Positions 1 through 13,300 of a stretch of 64,000 nucleotides of DNA are shown here, piece after piece; position 1 is the stretch's first letter; every line of letters begins with the position of its first letter. A program made the translations under genes and the position numbers. The notes under the pieces are model-generated. The model was not told the origin of the DNA. It searched no databases and saw only the letters and a list, made by a program, of their open reading frames with translations. The DNA is from Gnetum montanum. Lineage: Eukaryota; Streptophyta; Gnetopsida; Gnetales; Gnetaceae. The stretch is from positions 201,985 through 265,984 of the forward strand of contig MNCI01007731.1 in the NCBI GenBank assembly GCA_015680685.1, in the 5' to 3' direction.

Positions 1-1600
1 CCTAGTCTACGCGGTCCTTATAATACCTACTTGTAACAAATAACATTTTGCAAAAACATTTGAGCACAACTCCACAATCTACTCCTAATTTTCCCCAGAG
101 AAAGAGATAGTTCCACAAGAAAACTAGAAATAGAGCAAGATTCAATGGAAATAAGCAGAAAAGAAAAGAAAGCAGATTTGTGTGGACCTCAAATATTTAA
201 ACAAGGTAAAATGACACAAGTAAAAACTTCGCAATAAAGCTATTCCAGATTCAATATCTACGAATTGTTCAAACTTCCAAGGCTAAAACAAGCAATATCT
301 TCAAGACAATCCTACTATGCTACCAAAAATTGCTACATAAACTACCACGTACGAGACTCCATTTTGACTAGATAATAGATGTCAATGATTGCATTCAAAT
401 AGAACCTTTAAAAGACTTAACAATTTCTGATTGAAATACCATGAGAATTCACTTTAAAGATAAAAAGCAGTTATTTTGGTCCCATCAAAATACCAAAGAT
501 TTTCTGAACCCTCTCGACTACTGAATTGTTCAACGGCGTGACTACAAACAGAGGCTCTCTTACAACAATCCCAATAGCAGTTCCCACACGTTGCACAATA
601 ATGAAATTTACTACTAAAATGCTCTTAAGGCTTTTAAACACAAGCGCTTCTATGGCAAAATTTTAATAGAAATTTCTATCGGGCAACAAGAACAATAAGA
701 GCAATCTAAAAATCCCAAAATTACTTGCCAAGGATGATACTATCTAAACCACTAGCTAAACAATTTAAACAAAACAAAAAATGAAATGCATAACTCACAG
801 GACCATGACAAAGAGGCTGAAATCTTTATTCTAGCAAGCCATCTTACAAGAAATCTTCTTTACAAATCTTCCAAGTGTGAGACCCAATATGATGTGTGAA
901 GTCCCTTGTGATTCCCCCCTCCTTCCTTCCTTTTCTCCTTTACCCCTGAAGCCTTTTTATAGGGTTCCAAGGTAGGTAGGGAAGTTACATATTTAAAAAT
1001 ATCTCACCTAACTTCTCTCCCAAGTAACTTGGCCAACCAATTAGGAGATTACTTGGCCAACAAGTTAGGAGGTTACTTGCCTAACAAGTTAGGTAAGTTG
1101 CAACAATTTTGGGTGGTTTCAACCACAAAAGAGATAAAAATGTTACGGTTGACAAGTGCCCATGGTAGTTACAATATCATAGAAAATTAAAATACAATCT
1201 CTAAAATACATAGGAATACAAGCTATAGTTTCTACTTACTCCATACATATATATCCTTTTAATTTTGCTTCTCCAAAATGAGATGTCAAGTCTTCTAAGT
1301 GATGTATAGGGAAGTTACAATTTTCAAATATCTCAAAAATATCTCTCCTAACTTCTCTCTCAAGGAATTTGACTAACCAATCAAAAGATTACTTGTCCAA
1401 CAAGGTAGGAGAAGGTTGTGGTTAGGGAGTTAGGAAGTTATGCATAAAATGAGGAGCATTTTATGCTAACTTTAATGTAATGTGACATTGAATAGGATAA
1501 CCAATATTGTAATTTTTTAATGGGCAGTAACTAATATATTTCATAACTTGGGGTAAATGATGGCAGGTCTCTAAGTCTTCAAACCAAAAAAATGAAAATA
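1..1600. other. AT-rich intergenic DNA, no gene seen
   Basis: No open frame of useful length and no protein family I recognise on either strand. The stretch near 925-975 (pyrimidine-rich, then TTTTTATAGGG) could be a decayed LTR promoter, but no partner LTR is visible in the window. The short repeats at 977-1413 are listed separately. Confidence 0.5.
977..1413 (+). repeat. Diverged direct duplication with internal 24-bp tandem repeat
   Basis: The segment beginning TAGGGAAGTTACA at 977 recurs at 1307 with many differences, and both copies run through TCTCCTAACTTCTCTC and a GATTACTTG..CCAACAAG block. Inside the first copy the unit ACTTGGCCAAC..TTAGGAG is repeated about three times with a 24-bp period (about 1027-1098). 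This looks like remnants of an LTR or other mobile element; I cannot assign a family. Confidence 0.6.
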
Positions 1601-2700
1601 CAGCCTATTTAATAGAGGTTTCTGAAACCGATTTGAATGTGGAGATCATTAAGGTAGCGAACGTTCCTATTACCGCGGAATTTGAAAAATTTATAATTCA
1701 TATGGCCCTAATCTTGGTTTAAACCCTTAAAATATCCAATGACTATTATTCTTGCTACTTCATGGTGTTCGGATCCTCCATCGATGTGGCTTATTCAAGG
1801 GCATCATTGTCGATGATGAGCCTGTCAGATATAATGACGTCTATGACATGGCTTGAAGGCGTTCTGTCTTGCCGTAGAGGCTCTCCTTACTGCGTTCACA
1901 TCTGCATCGGTGTTGTCATCCTCCCTGCTGAATTCGTGGATTTTCCAAAATCTAAATGATGACGATCAATGATACTTGCAGAAGATGCAATAAGGCCGAG
2001 CTTGAATGCCGTGATGGCCGTGGTTGAAGGCNCATCCGAAGCCACTGATTCAAACTGCCTCCGCACAATAGGGCCCTGTAAAATCGTAACTGATGATCAC
2101 CACGGGGGAAGGCCCTGCAACTGCAATCTGAATCTGCCGAATCGTGCTGGAGAAGAAAGGGGTTTTTGAATAACAACATGCCCAAACAGAGGGTTTCTAT
2201 TCTTATTTTTGCCCCAAAACTGACTTAGGGTTTCCTACATTTTTCTGTCTGGCTTTCCTGCATTTTTTCTGTTTGTTTGCCTACGCCCGCTGTTGACGTT
2301 TCTACACCCACTACTGCGCACGCTGCTGACCCTTCTGCGCTACCATTTTTCATCCATTCTCTACCAAATCCACCTTGAGATCATCTCCAACGTTTTGTTC
2401 TTGACTTTTTGAAAAAGGAAATCAGCAACGTCAACGGCTGCGGCGGTGCAGAGCGATGGTGGCAGAGATGTTTGATGGCTTGGCCATGATTTTACGGTGG
2501 CCATGTATTTTCCAGTTACACCGTAGTCTTCTTTTCTCTTCACTGGTGCTGCATAATTTTGAAAAAACTCGAGGCGTTGCTGATTTTTTTTGATTAATTC
2601 TTGTTTTACATGAAATTTCAAATGTTGTCTTTTCAAGGATACAACTGAATTTCACAACCGAGATCTGCAACTTTGTGCCTATTACATAAATAATATACTC
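1600..2700. other. GC-richer, genic-looking stretch without an assignable product
   Basis: This kilobase is less AT-rich than its surroundings and holds several short open frames on both strands (for example + 1762-1959 and - 2361-2670). None shows a recognisable domain, and the frames overlap each other. One undetermined base (N) sits at 2032. It may be the residue of a host gene 5' region or an inserted gene fragment. I do not claim a coding sequence. Confidence 0.35.
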
Positions 2701-3924
2701 CCTTCCTTACTGATTTTACTATCTTCTGATCTTTGACAAGGGAATAATCCGACACTTTCATCTTGTACCCAAAAGGCTTCAACATAAAATTTTTACCAGT
2801 AAATCAATCTTCTAAACTAAAACACCCATCAACCTTCAACTCTAAGGCTGTACTTAACTTACAACCATAGATTCTTACAATTTTGAATAAAATATTTAAA
2901 CTGTTCCATGGAATGGCCAAATGTGCCAACAAATACACCCATGTGATTCCTACTACTTACATCCTTCCTAACCAACATAGCCAACCACTGTTACATAGGG
3001 AAGGCTAGAAAATACGGATTACTAAACACTTGTCTCTCACTAACTAACAAAGCCACATGATAGCCAACCACCTTGTCTACCAAGGTGAATGATTAAGAAG
3101 AAACCACATGTATAAATATAGATGAAGGAAATTGAATTAATTACTTAAGCATTTATCCTAGTTTGGGAGGGACTCAGGACTTTCTTTAACTTGCTTTCTT
3201 TTGTTATGGCTTCTAATGTGTAGTTATCTTCTTCTCCATTGCATTGATTCAATCTACTTGTTGTTTTAAATCCAACATTTAGAATATCTAAACATGAAAG
3301 AATTACCATTTGTCATTTGATGCCTACATTTTATGGAATATATCATCTTGATCGTATGTACCATAAATGAATTATAGCATTGGATAACATAGCTCTCATG
3401 GCTCACAATGTCTCACTATCCAAGCCAAAAGCCAACTTAGAATCAATACATATAGTGATTTGGTGCAACCTACACAAACCAGAGGAAAAGTTAGAATTGA
3501 TTTTGTGTAACCTTGTAAAGCCAAACAAATATATTTAACTAGCCTTTGAGAACAAAATGAAAAATTTTTAAGTGATGAAGAAAATTATCGTCAAGATATA
3601 ACTTACAAAACTCTAAAATTTAAATTGAACTCTATGAATTTATTCCTTGTAAATTTATGATCATGGAAAAGATAATAATCATGAACTTTAAACAATATTT
3701 ATCCTTGGAAAATGGTAAAATATTTAAGTCCAAGCATTTCTTTGATTAGAATTATTAACAAAATTGGTCATAAAATGTTAGGCATTATGCGCCATCATTT
3801 TGCAAATTTCATCACCATCATACTAGCCTTGTCTCATCAAAATAGGGTTGGCTATATAAATTCTTTTTCATCATTTGTCTTTATGAAGAACTATATATTT
3901 TTATTTTTATAGTTTATTTAAATA
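2701..3924. other. AT-rich intergenic DNA
   Basis: No coding signal or named repeat recognised. The 66-codon frame at 3712-3912 (+) has a composition expected by chance in AT-rich DNA. Confidence 0.4.
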
Positions 3925-6263
3925 ACCTTCAATTGTTTTTTCCCATGTCTTCTTTGGTCTTCCTTTCAATAGCTTTCCTAAAATAGTGATGTAAGTACCT
4001 TTGTTTATAAGCTTATTATTTAATCTTCTTTGCACATGCTTAAATCATCTAACCTACCATTCTTGTAGCCTATTTGAAATAGAAGTCACTCTAAATATTC
4101 CTCTACCATTTATATCATGTAGTTCATCTCATTTAGTAGCATTCAACATCCATTGAAGTATTAGTATTTTTGCCACATTGATTTGTTCTTCAAGCCTTTT
4201 TTGTACTACCCAACATTCAACATCATATAAGATAGAAAGTTTGATTGCTATCCTATAAAATTTCTCCTTTAATTTTATTCATATTTTTTTATCATATAAA
4301 ACACTACTAGCCTATCTTCATTTTGTGATCTTTTCTCGTTTCTATTTCTTACATCTTTATCAATTTCACCATCTAATTAGAAGATTGATCTTAGGTAGTG
4401 GAATTATTTGTAGGAAAGGATTATTTTTATGCCTTGAATTATTACTTTTACTTTTCTTTCACCACTATTTATATTTTTATTAAAATTGCATTCCATATAT
4501 TCTATCTTACTTTTGCTAATTTTTAAGCTTTTTGATTTTAGAGTATGTCTCCACTTTTTCATTTTAGAAGCAATATTTTCTTGAGTTCTATTTGCCAATA
4601 TAATATCATCTACAAATAGCATACACCACAAGATTTCATCTTGTAGTTCCTTTGTTAATTCATCTATAATAATGGTAAATAAATATAGGCTAAGAGCATA
4701 AACCCTTAATGTAGACCTATTGTGACTAAAATATCAAATGTAATTCCACAAGATGTTTTAATTTTAGTAGTAGCTCCTTCATACATGTCTTGAATCACTT
4801 TAATTAATAATTTTATCAAGGATATTTTCCCTCTACAAGGATCACTAAATAATATCTCAAGGCACTCTGTCATATGCTTTTTCCAAGTTAATGAAAATTA
4901 TATGTAGATTTTTTCTATGTTTTCTAAATTTCTAAATCAAATATCATATTAAGAAAATAGCCTTTATTGTAGATCTCCCTAGCATAAATCTAAATTGATT
5001 TTTTGACATTGTTGATTTAAGTGTGAGAAGCTACTCTGTCTCTTTTCCAAAGCTTCATAGTATAGCTCAATAGCTTAATCCTTCTATAGTTTGCATAATT
5101 TTGTACATCTTCTTTATTTTTGTAAATGGGAAAAACAAATATTTTTTTCCAATTGGTGGACATTTTTACATTCTTCAAAATTTTGTTAAATAATTATGTC
5201 AACTAAGAAACTCTTGTATCCCCTAATTCTTTACAAGCTTCTATAGGAATATTTTCTAGTCTAGCGGCTTTTCCACTTTTCATCTTTGATAAGGCTATAT
5301 TTACCTCAAAGAAGAAATGTTCATTAGTAAACCAAAATTTGGTTCTTCTTATTAGATGTATTCTGTTCATAGTTCTTCATTTAATAGATCTTGAAAATAA
5401 TGTTTCTCCCTATCTAAAATTTCATTGTCTTTTACCAAAATTCTTTCATTTACTTCATTGATGTATTTGACATGATCAATGTCCTTACATTTCTTGTTTC
5501 TGGCTTTTTCCAATTTATAAATATATTTTTCTCTTCCTTTGTTCCTAATTTCTCATAAAAGCTATCCAAGGCCTTCCTTTTTTCTTTGGCTACTACTATA
5601 GTTACCTCTTTCTTTACCATTTTGTATATTAGCCTTTTTTTAGCTACCACTTTGCTACCATTGCTTAAAGCTTTTTTTTTTCCTATTCTTTTGAATATAA
5701 TGTTGCACTTCATCACTCCATGACCATGTCTCCTTTGGAATGCATTTTTTGCCTTTTTTTTTTTTACCCAAAATGTTCTTTCCAATTTTCTAAATGCAAC
5801 TTTGCATTTGACTCCCAAATTAAATTTGTAGAGCAATTCCAATTCTAAATGTATTCATGAAGCAATTGCTCTCTAAATAAGGTGATGTTATCATCCTTCA
5901 AATTCCACCATTTTATGAATTTAGTCCCTTTTCTCATGCTACCTTTGAGGCTTTGTATAGCTAAATCCATAAGCATTAGTCAATGCAAAGTTACAAGGCA
6001 GTCTCTAGGTATGAGTTTGTAGTCTTTGTACATGGCCTAACCCTTGTTGTGTAGCAAGAAATAATCAATTTTTGTTTTATCCATACCATTCTTATATGTA
6101 ATTAAATATTATTTCATGTTATTGAAATAAGGATTTGTAATTGCAAGGTCATATGTACTTGTAAATTGTAGTACTAAATCTCCCATATCATTGTGCTCTC
6201 CAAACCCATGTGCTCCATGAATCTTGTCATATCTCATTTTCATAGATCCAACATGATCATTAT
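3925..6263 (-). pseudogene. LINE (RTE-like) ORF2 remnant, 3' block: end of endonuclease, linker, reverse transcriptase, C-terminus
   Basis: Read on the minus strand from 6263 downward, the order is that of a plant non-LTR retrotransposon polyprotein. First comes the end of the apurinic endonuclease (DHVGS, then HGFGEHND, about 6170-6262) and a DYFLL segment near 6050. A basic linker follows (5450-5842, ending with EKLGTKEE). The reverse transcriptase has a LYLFTIIIDELT segment and catalytic FVDD at about 4606-4617, followed by KISKSKIEYMEC. The C-terminal part has EKFYRIA, ECW and GRPKKTW (about 3950-4260). The GRPKKTW-type tail suggests the RTE rather than the L1 clade (from memory of the family). 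Many stops and frameshifts show it is dead. Its 5' part lies at 18096-18435, separated by element A. Confidence 0.88.
6259..6263 (+). repeat. Target-site duplication of element A, left copy
   Basis: ATTAT directly before the 5' LTR. The right copy at 18096-18100 is ACTAT, one transition away. Removing one copy brings the LINE endonuclease frame back together between GDY and DHVG, which supports the exact junction. Confidence 0.85.
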
Positions 6264-7125
6264 TAATAAAGTAAATTTTAGTTCGCAACGATATCATAAC
6301 TATGATGTCATTTATTCGATATTGTAGCACATGCTACATCATCATAGACATGATATCATGGGATGTGTGCATCCTATAAATACCACTCTTAGGTGCATGG
6401 ATATGCATAAATTTTCATTCCACGAGTAGCAAAACTCTTGCAGTTTCATTCCATAGTTAGCAATAGATTGTATGTCTATAGTGTGATGTTGAGAAATTGT
6501 ACTATGTCTTTATTTGAGTGAATTGTACTTAGACATAGTTCATGACTGTCAATAAAGATCAAGATTGCTTATCATCATTGTAGGATCCACTTAGTTGTCT
6601 TATGTTTACTTAGAATAATGTTTCATATTTTCCTAGTTAATCATTTACTTTACAAACATTTTATTTTACATATTAAAAGTAAGCAATATGGATACAAATA
6701 GTTTTGAGGGTTATGTGTAGTTATATAGTCACCCAACAGTGGCATTGCTTGATTCGCTTAGTAGTAATACCACCTGGTAATCATAGTGATGACTACATGA
6801 GTCTAAGACATGTACAGTAGAGATCCATCACATTAGGCTAAGATAGATTTACTTTCTTGCAATTTCTTAGACTCAAGATTAGAAACTATTTTCATTTCAT
6901 CATGTTTTCTAGGAGTAAGAATGGCTAAACAACATCAGATATCATATACCTCATAGTGAGCTAAACCATACACATAGACTTCACTAGCTCCACGTTGGAA
7001 GACAACAGTCTCGAAATTAAATCAATTACTAGCATATTAACATTGCCTTGTTCATAGATTACAATCTGGTCATGCATGAATGCTTTTGACTCATATGGTT
7101 GGGTGTTGGATTGCTCCACTCATGA
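6264..7125 (+). repeat. Element A 5' LTR
   Basis: 862 bp, starting TAATAAAG (the 3' copy starts TGATAAAG, so TG has become TA) and ending TCATGA (the 3' copy ends TCATCA). It contains a TATAAATA box at 6375-6382 and GATATC-type dyads in U3. Compared with the 3' LTR it lacks about 14 bp of a repeated ACGAT.T.GTATGT segment near 6293. Confidence 0.93.
6375..6382 (+). promoter_or_regulatory. TATA box of element A 5' LTR
   Basis: TATAAATA preceded by ATCC and matched at the same place in the 3' LTR (17331-17338). It lies about 110 bp from the LTR start, so U3 is short. Confidence 0.75.
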
Positions 7126-7126
7126 T

Positions 7127-7144
7127 TGGCATCATTGTTGGGGA
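7127..7144 (+). other. Element A primer binding site, tRNA-Asp type (decayed)
   Basis: TGGCATCATTGTTGGGGA lies one base after the LTR end. Against the tRNA-Asp complement TGGCGCCGTTGCCGGGGA, known in Athila-lineage elements, it differs at five positions, all of them G-to-A or C-to-T transitions. Confidence 0.82.
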
Positions 7145-7271
7145 CAAGTCAATGTATGCTAAGTAACTGATTTTCTAAAGTTTGTTGTATCAAAAATCCA
7201 AAGTCAAATTCATAATCTTTTAATAATTCCAAACAATTAAAAATACTTAACCAAACTTGTTAAACCAGAAC

Positions 7272-9600
7272 ATGGCTTCAAACAAAGATAGATCATCACC
7301 TACTAAAGAGACAAAAAGGAGTAATGATAGAATCAGTGATGAAGAAGAATGGAGTATGTTAATGCAATCAAGGATATCATATGCTTATTACAATCCTTAT
7401 TATCTTGATTTTACTTTCATCTTTCATCAAGATAAGAAACTAAGTTGGAGAGATCTTCAAGGTAACATTGTTCTACCTCCAGAGTGCTCAGCACCCATCA
7501 TGCTTCAAACAGGTCTAAGGAACCTGAATCTAAGTAAGGCACTTTGATGGATATTATGTGACCAAATACATAACATGGCCCTATCAGCCCACTAAGGAGC
7601 AATTTAAGAGAGATGTTGCCATCAATATTAAACATGTCGATGATAAAGGAAAGAAAGTCAACTCTTCTATTATCTTAGAAGTGCTTGATGGTGATGCATT
7701 CATTGTTGAGAAACTCTACCAAAATCATGAAGTCCATTAATAAATACTTATCATTCGATTGGAGGAACTTGTCAAAGTTCAACTACATTCCACCCTAGCA
7801 GAGACACCTAAGAGGGAGGTAACTAACTCAAAGTATAAGTAGGACTTAAAGCCAAGAGTTTCTACTAGATCCTATAGAGAAGAATATGGGAATCATATTC
7901 TTATCCTCACAATTGTTAATGAACTCTCATAGGAGGAGGCTAAGGTACCAAGACCATGACAAGGAGGAGAGAAGGACTCATGATTGCCATGACTATTGCC
8001 TAAGGCATTCGAATGAGGAAGATGAAGATTACGAACGAAGAATATGTAGGGATATGAGAGAAGATTGAGAATGACATGAGCACCAAAGGGGGTATCATTA
8101 CAACAAAGACAACCAACTTGATGATGATGATGAACCCCTATTAGCTACCTGAAGCATGATCAACATTAGGGAAGTTATTTATATTTAGACTAGGAAAATC
8201 AAGGATAACCATATCAAATGGCTAAATATAAATAACATGTCCAGATTTAATGGTGGTTATATTCTTGATACTCAACATCACCTTCAAGCATTCCATGATG
8301 CTTGCACCCTAGAAAATATTGAAAGTAATTGGTAGAAATTAAAGTTTTTCCCATGGAAATTTATGAAAGAAGTTGAGAGTTGGTACAAATTACTTGAACT
8401 AGAATCAATCAAAGATGAAGTACCATGCTAGAGCTCTTCAATGACAAATATCAAACTTATTCTTGAGTGTCTAATTTTTGGAAATAAATCCAAGGATGGA
8501 AGCAAGGGGCCCATGAATCCCTTGATACGATGATGGGTAGGTATTATTCACTACTGCACATATTCCTAGGCCATGGATTCTCACAATAGGAATAGCTAAG
8601 GCACATTATAGATGGGCTATGGAACAAGACTAGAGAGACCCTTGGGATTTATGCCTAAGGACAATTATCAAAGATGTCTATCCATTGTATAAAGAGATTG
8701 ATTGATCAAGTGGAAAAGGAGAAAGGTGAGTTAAGAAAGAGAGAATTAGTGAAAGTATATAATAGATACCCATCCATTAAGAAAAGAGATGTAAGAGTTT
8801 GGAGTACCTAAGAGGAAGGAACCTTGGATTAGGTAATTCAGAAGAAGACTCTACCAATTCAAAAATCTATAACAGACATAGTAGTAAAGATAGAAAAAAT
8901 GTGGGACTCAGTTGATGAAAAATTTGTAATAACATTGAAGATTATGGAAGAGAGAACAAAGTAAGCCTTTGGGAAGGGCAAGGATAAGAAGAAGAAGAAA
9001 TATTTTAAATGAAATGGCAAAGTAACTTTAGTCGCTAGGTATTTAGACATAAGCTTCAAAGATGAGGAACCTAAAGGATGTTTTTTAGTAATGGAACACT
9101 TACAAGAGATAGGGGCATATGCACTTAACCCCAAATTTGTCAAGAAACAAATGCCCAAATGGTTACCTTATCCTCATGGTAACTATAGGAAAACCTTCCA
9201 ACCAACACACTATCCTAGTAGAGCCTATCGATAGTCACAAGAGTAGTATCAACAATAGTGGAAACAACCCCAATTATAGGCCATGCCACCACCATGCCAA
9301 TAATATCCATATCAGCAGCCATATCCATATGGATGCTATGTGCAACATCCAATCTCGCCTAGACATGCTATTATTCAAACACCATAATACCATCCAATTG
9401 AGAACCAACACGACCAAGGAAAACTCCAAACTCGTACATACATCCATCAGCAACTGGTTCTTCAAACCAACATCTAAATCCTTTGCCACCAGTGTCACCT
9501 CTTGTTATGCAGGGAAACTATCATCTCAACCACAACAGAAAAGTGTTACAAGGACTATCAACATGCAAGAGGATGTGATCACATGCGAACCATAATCTAG
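7272..9600 (+). pseudogene. Element A gag remnant
   Basis: Starts at MASNKDRSSP (ATG 7272) after an untranslated leader. The first open part runs to 7547 and contains YLDFTFIFHQDKKLSW, matched in element B at the same place. The Retrotrans_gag-type core follows at about 8220-8620, in broken frames: RFNGGYILDTQHHLQAFHDA, then LFNDKYQTYS and HESLD..MGRYYSLL. A proline/tyrosine/glutamine-rich tail follows (KWLPYPHGNYRK, about 9090-9400). No CCHC zinc knuckle is seen, as expected for Athila-type Gag. Multiple stops and frameshifts. Element B's gag, split by element C, is collinear with it. Confidence 0.8.
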
Positions 9601-9631
9601 AAAATAACTGTTCTTCCAAACAAGTCCCAAG

Positions 9632-9905
9632 ATGGTTCAAAGGATGGGGAACACATATAATTTTGTTCCATCCTCTTCCAATACTTCAAAGAATAACAAA
9701 CTTCCCTCTTCATCTGACACCAATGTAACCACTATTATGCTTACTCAAACAATCATTCATTGGATAAAGGTAGGAGCTCTTCTACAAAATCCAACAAATC
9801 TGGAAAGTCCCATAGTTTATCTTCAAGTAGTAGGAAAAAAAACATGCAAGGCTCTACTTGATTTTGGATTAGGAGTGAACCTGATCTTCCAAGACATGTA
9901 TTAGG
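9632..9905 (+). pseudogene. Element A aspartic protease remnant
   Basis: A 90-codon open stretch ends with KTCKALLDFGLGVNLIFQDM, the DSG/DLG-type active-site region of a Ty3/gypsy protease, with Phe in the second position of the triad. It lies between gag and RT as expected. The following 200 bases continue in other frames (VIPVSKNKGEFPIIMERSWP near 10045-10105), which fits the rest of the protease domain and its linker. Confidence 0.7.
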
Positions 9906-10639
9906 CTAGGAATCTATCACCGTTGAAGAAGAGTAACATCTAGTGAGAGCTTGCAAACTAGTTGATCATAGTTCTGCTAGGACACATGGATGATGTAATC
10001 ACCACCATCAATGGCTTGTCTTACCTTGTAGATTTTATAGTAATTCCTGTCAGTAAAAATAAGGGAGAATTCCCAATCATCATGGAAAGATCTTGGCCTA
10101 GCACTATTGATGCTAAGCTTGGTATTTGCAACTTGTCCTTGGAAATTTTCTAGGAAGATGAAGCCAGTATCATATAGAGACATAGAGTTCCATGTATTAC
10201 ATATAGTGATAATGGATGCAATTGTGTGTAGAGGATATGGGCCATTAAATAGAAGGATGCCAAGGCATGCAATAAATATATAGAAGAAATATGTAAGCAA
10301 AAATGTTTGTATGTGGCCATCACATAACAAGAACGCACCTAGTGGTTGATCACAAATGAAGAAATTCAATCTAGCAAGTACATGAAACCAATACAACAAA
10401 TTGTTAGTGTTTACATTAATGAGGCTGCTGATCTAGAAAAATTAAGGAAAAGACATTTCTACCAATGAATAAGTCAAGAAAAGAGATAGATTGGGAATAA
10501 CTGAAGATCCTAGACACTATGGAGCCAAAACCACTAGAACTAAAGGCCCTACCGACAACATTAGAGTATGTTTTCCTAAATAATAAGAAGCTGGTATTAA
10601 TTAATGCTAACCTAAAAGAAGAATAGAAGAGGAAGTTTC

Positions 10640-11280
10640 CAAAAGTGATTAACAGATTGCCCACATCATTTGCATGGTCTTTCGATGAGATCACAAGAAT
10701 TGATCCAGGAATTTGTCAACATCAGATATATACTAATCCCATAGTCAAACCATGACACTAACCCCAAAGAAGGCTTAATCCTAAATTGAAAGAAGTGGTC
10801 AAGTAAGAGTTGGAGAAATTGCTAAAGGCAAGATTCATCTATCCTATTGTGGATAGTGAATGGATCAGTACCTCAGTGATTGTTCCAAAGAAGGAAGCAT
10901 GTGGCAAGTATGCATTGATTTCCAAATGTTGAACGTTGCTACATTTAAGGATCACTTTCCTTTGTAATTTGTTGACCAAGTCCTGGATACTATTGTAGGA
11001 CATGAATACTATAGTTTTTTGGATGGGTACAACAAGTATAATTAGATCTACATTACACCTAAAGACAAGGAGAAAATGATGTTCACTAGTCTGTGGGGAA
11101 CATTTTTTGACAAGCAAATGCCCTTCAATCTTTATAATGCACCAACCACCTTCTAAAACTTAGTACTAAGAATCTTCCAAAAACATATTGGAAATGACAT
11201 TGAGGTATTCATGGATGATTTTTGAACATATGGGCTAGATGTTAAGCAAGCACTAGACTAATTAGAGTAGGTACCAAAAA
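10640..11280 (+). pseudogene. Element A reverse transcriptase remnant
   Basis: The Athila-type RT order is readable through several stops and frame changes. RRLNPKLKEVV (about 10765) is followed by LEKLLKARFIYPIVDSEW, then GHEYYSFLDGYNKYN (about 11000). The catalytic EVFMDDF lies at about 11202-11222, with both aspartates retained (MDD 11211-11219). The active-site core is therefore intact by sequence, but no continuous frame links it to its neighbours. RNase H follows. Confidence 0.85.
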
Positions 11281-11399
11281 AATATATGGAAACTAATCTC
11301 AAGCTCAATTGGTAGAAAAGCCACCTTATGGTCCATGATGGTATAGTGTTGGAACATAAGATCTCTCAAAAAGATATTGAGGTAGATATTGAAAAAGAT

Positions 11400-11960
11400 G
11401 TGAGATCATTCTTGGGCCACATGGGATATTATAGAATATTTATATAGACATTTTCAAAGATAGCAAAACCGGTCATGGAACTCACTAAGAAGGATGCATC
11501 TTTTGAATGGATAGAGTCATGCAAGAAGGCATTTGAAGCTCTAAAGTAGAAACTAGTTGAGACACTAATCTTTCAAGCTTCAAATTGATCCATGCCTTTT
11601 CACATCATGATCTATGCTTCTAATTATGCACTTGGTGCATTATTGATATAATTAGATGATCAAAAGAGACCTTATTATATACATTGTACCAACAAAAGCA
11701 TCACCAAGGCACAATTGAACTACACCACAATAGAAAAGTAGCTAATGGTCATGGTGTATGTGCTTCAGAAGTTTAGACATTTTGTGCTTGGATATCAAAT
11801 CTATGTCCATATTGATCATAGTGCCATCCAGTTTGTTCTAGAGTGATTAGATGGCTTGTTATCTTACAAAAATTTGACATCACAAAGATAGATAAAAAGG
11901 AAACAAAAATTTTGGTAGTTGATCATTTATCAAGGCTAAAGTGGAATTCCCAAGGTCAAG
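11400..11960 (+). pseudogene. Element A RNase H remnant
   Basis: The tether region (FLGHMGYY, about 11415) leads to PFHIMIYASNYALGALL (about 11590), then LNYTTIEK, LMVMVYVLQKFRHFVLGY and YVHIDHSAIQF. These are the hallmarks of the gypsy RNase H domain, but the first motif reads YASNYALG where DAS is expected: the first catalytic Asp codon has become TAT. Premature stops lie throughout. Confidence 0.78.
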
Positions 11961-11999
11961 AAAAACCTTTATCTAATTGATTTCCCAATGAGGACCTAT

Positions 12000-13300
12000 T
12001 TACACAAATAGTAAAGGTTGTAAGTTCAATAGGGAAGCCATGAACTGTAGAATATCTGACCTATCTATCAATAAAAGAGCTTTCTATTAAATGAAATAAG
12101 AAACAAAGAGAATAATTCCTTCATAGATTAAAAAGATATATGGAAATCAACAAAAATCTATACAAGATTTGTGAAAATGGACTAGTCAGATGGTGTGTGC
12201 TAGAATATGATCAACATAGAGTTCTATAAGATGCCCATGAAGGCCCGTGTGGTGGCCACCATGTAGGGTATAGAACATTACTCAAACTAATAATTGCAAG
12301 ATAATTTTGGCCTACATTGCTTAGATACATACAAAACTTTGCACAATCTTATGAAAAATGTTAGAAGGATGGAGGAATGACAACCAAAGATGAAGGGCCA
12401 TAGTAGTGGATACAACCTTTAGAGCCATTCGAAATATGGGAGAATTGATTTTATGAAACCCATAACACCGATGTCAAATGGAAAAGCATATATAATTATG
12501 ACTATGGATTACTGTACTAAGTGGGCAGAGGCAATAGCAATTAAATATTGTACAATAAAGATAACTATCAAATTCTTCCAACAGCATGTGGTGAATAGAT
12601 TTGGAGTATTGAGAATGCTCATATTAGATAATGGGACTTAGTTCACTAGTTCTATGTTTAAAAAGCTCATGCAACAACTTGTGGTGAACCATAAAATGAC
12701 CACACCATATCATCCTCAAGTAAATGATCAAGCTAAAGTTACTAATTGAGATATTACTAGGATACTTGCTAGGATGGTTAGTAGGTTTAGAAACGACTAG
12801 AGCACTAAATTGAATGATGCTCTATGGGCCTATAGGACATCATGGAAATTACCTATAGGATAATTACTATATGAGTTAGTTTATGGTAAGTTACCAACAC
12901 TCTTGATTCAGGTAGAGCTCCACACTCTAGCTTTTGCCAAACAACTTAACCTTGAACTAAGCTTAGCCCTATGAGAATGCCTCATGAATGTGAACCTCTT
13001 AAATTAAAATAGGCTTGTAGCACTCATGGGCAACAAAGTCCACAAACATTACTCCAAACTTAAGCATGATACATGGATAAGGCAAGTGACTATACTACTA
13101 GGTGATAAGGTCCTTTATTATAATCCTAATCATCTACCCCAAAAAGTGAAATTTCAAACACTTTAGGAGGGACCATACATTGTTCAAGATACTTATCCAT
13201 TAGGTGCCTTACATATCTACGATCGATCCTATCCACAGAAGCTCATTCTTGCTAACATCCAACAAGCAAAATTCTACTATGAACATCCCAAGGAATCTAC
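12000..13300 (+). pseudogene. Element A integrase remnant
   Basis: The N-terminal zinc-binding region (DAHEGPCGGHHVGYRTLL, from about 12231) has lost one cysteine (SYEKC for the usual CxxC). The core reads YIIMTMDYCTKWAEAIAIK (about 12490-12545), and LILDNGT (about 12620) carries the second catalytic aspartate. The catalytic Glu region follows near 12715-12750 (TPYHPQVNDQAKVTN), where Glu appears replaced by Lys. A C-terminal part with KVLYYNPNHLPQKVKFQT follows near 13100. No chromodomain recognised. Confidence 0.8.

Noticed and set aside
1650-1685. AAGGTAGCGAA and ATTACCGCGG look like short rRNA signatures
   Set aside because: Only about 10 bases match each; the two motifs belong to different rRNAs and the flanks do not align with either.
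9119-9595. A 158-codon plus-strand frame rich in His, Asn and Ser
   Set aside because: Overlaps the gag tail of element A in another frame; the gag-frame wording (Pro/Tyr/Gln-rich, matched in element B) is the better reading.
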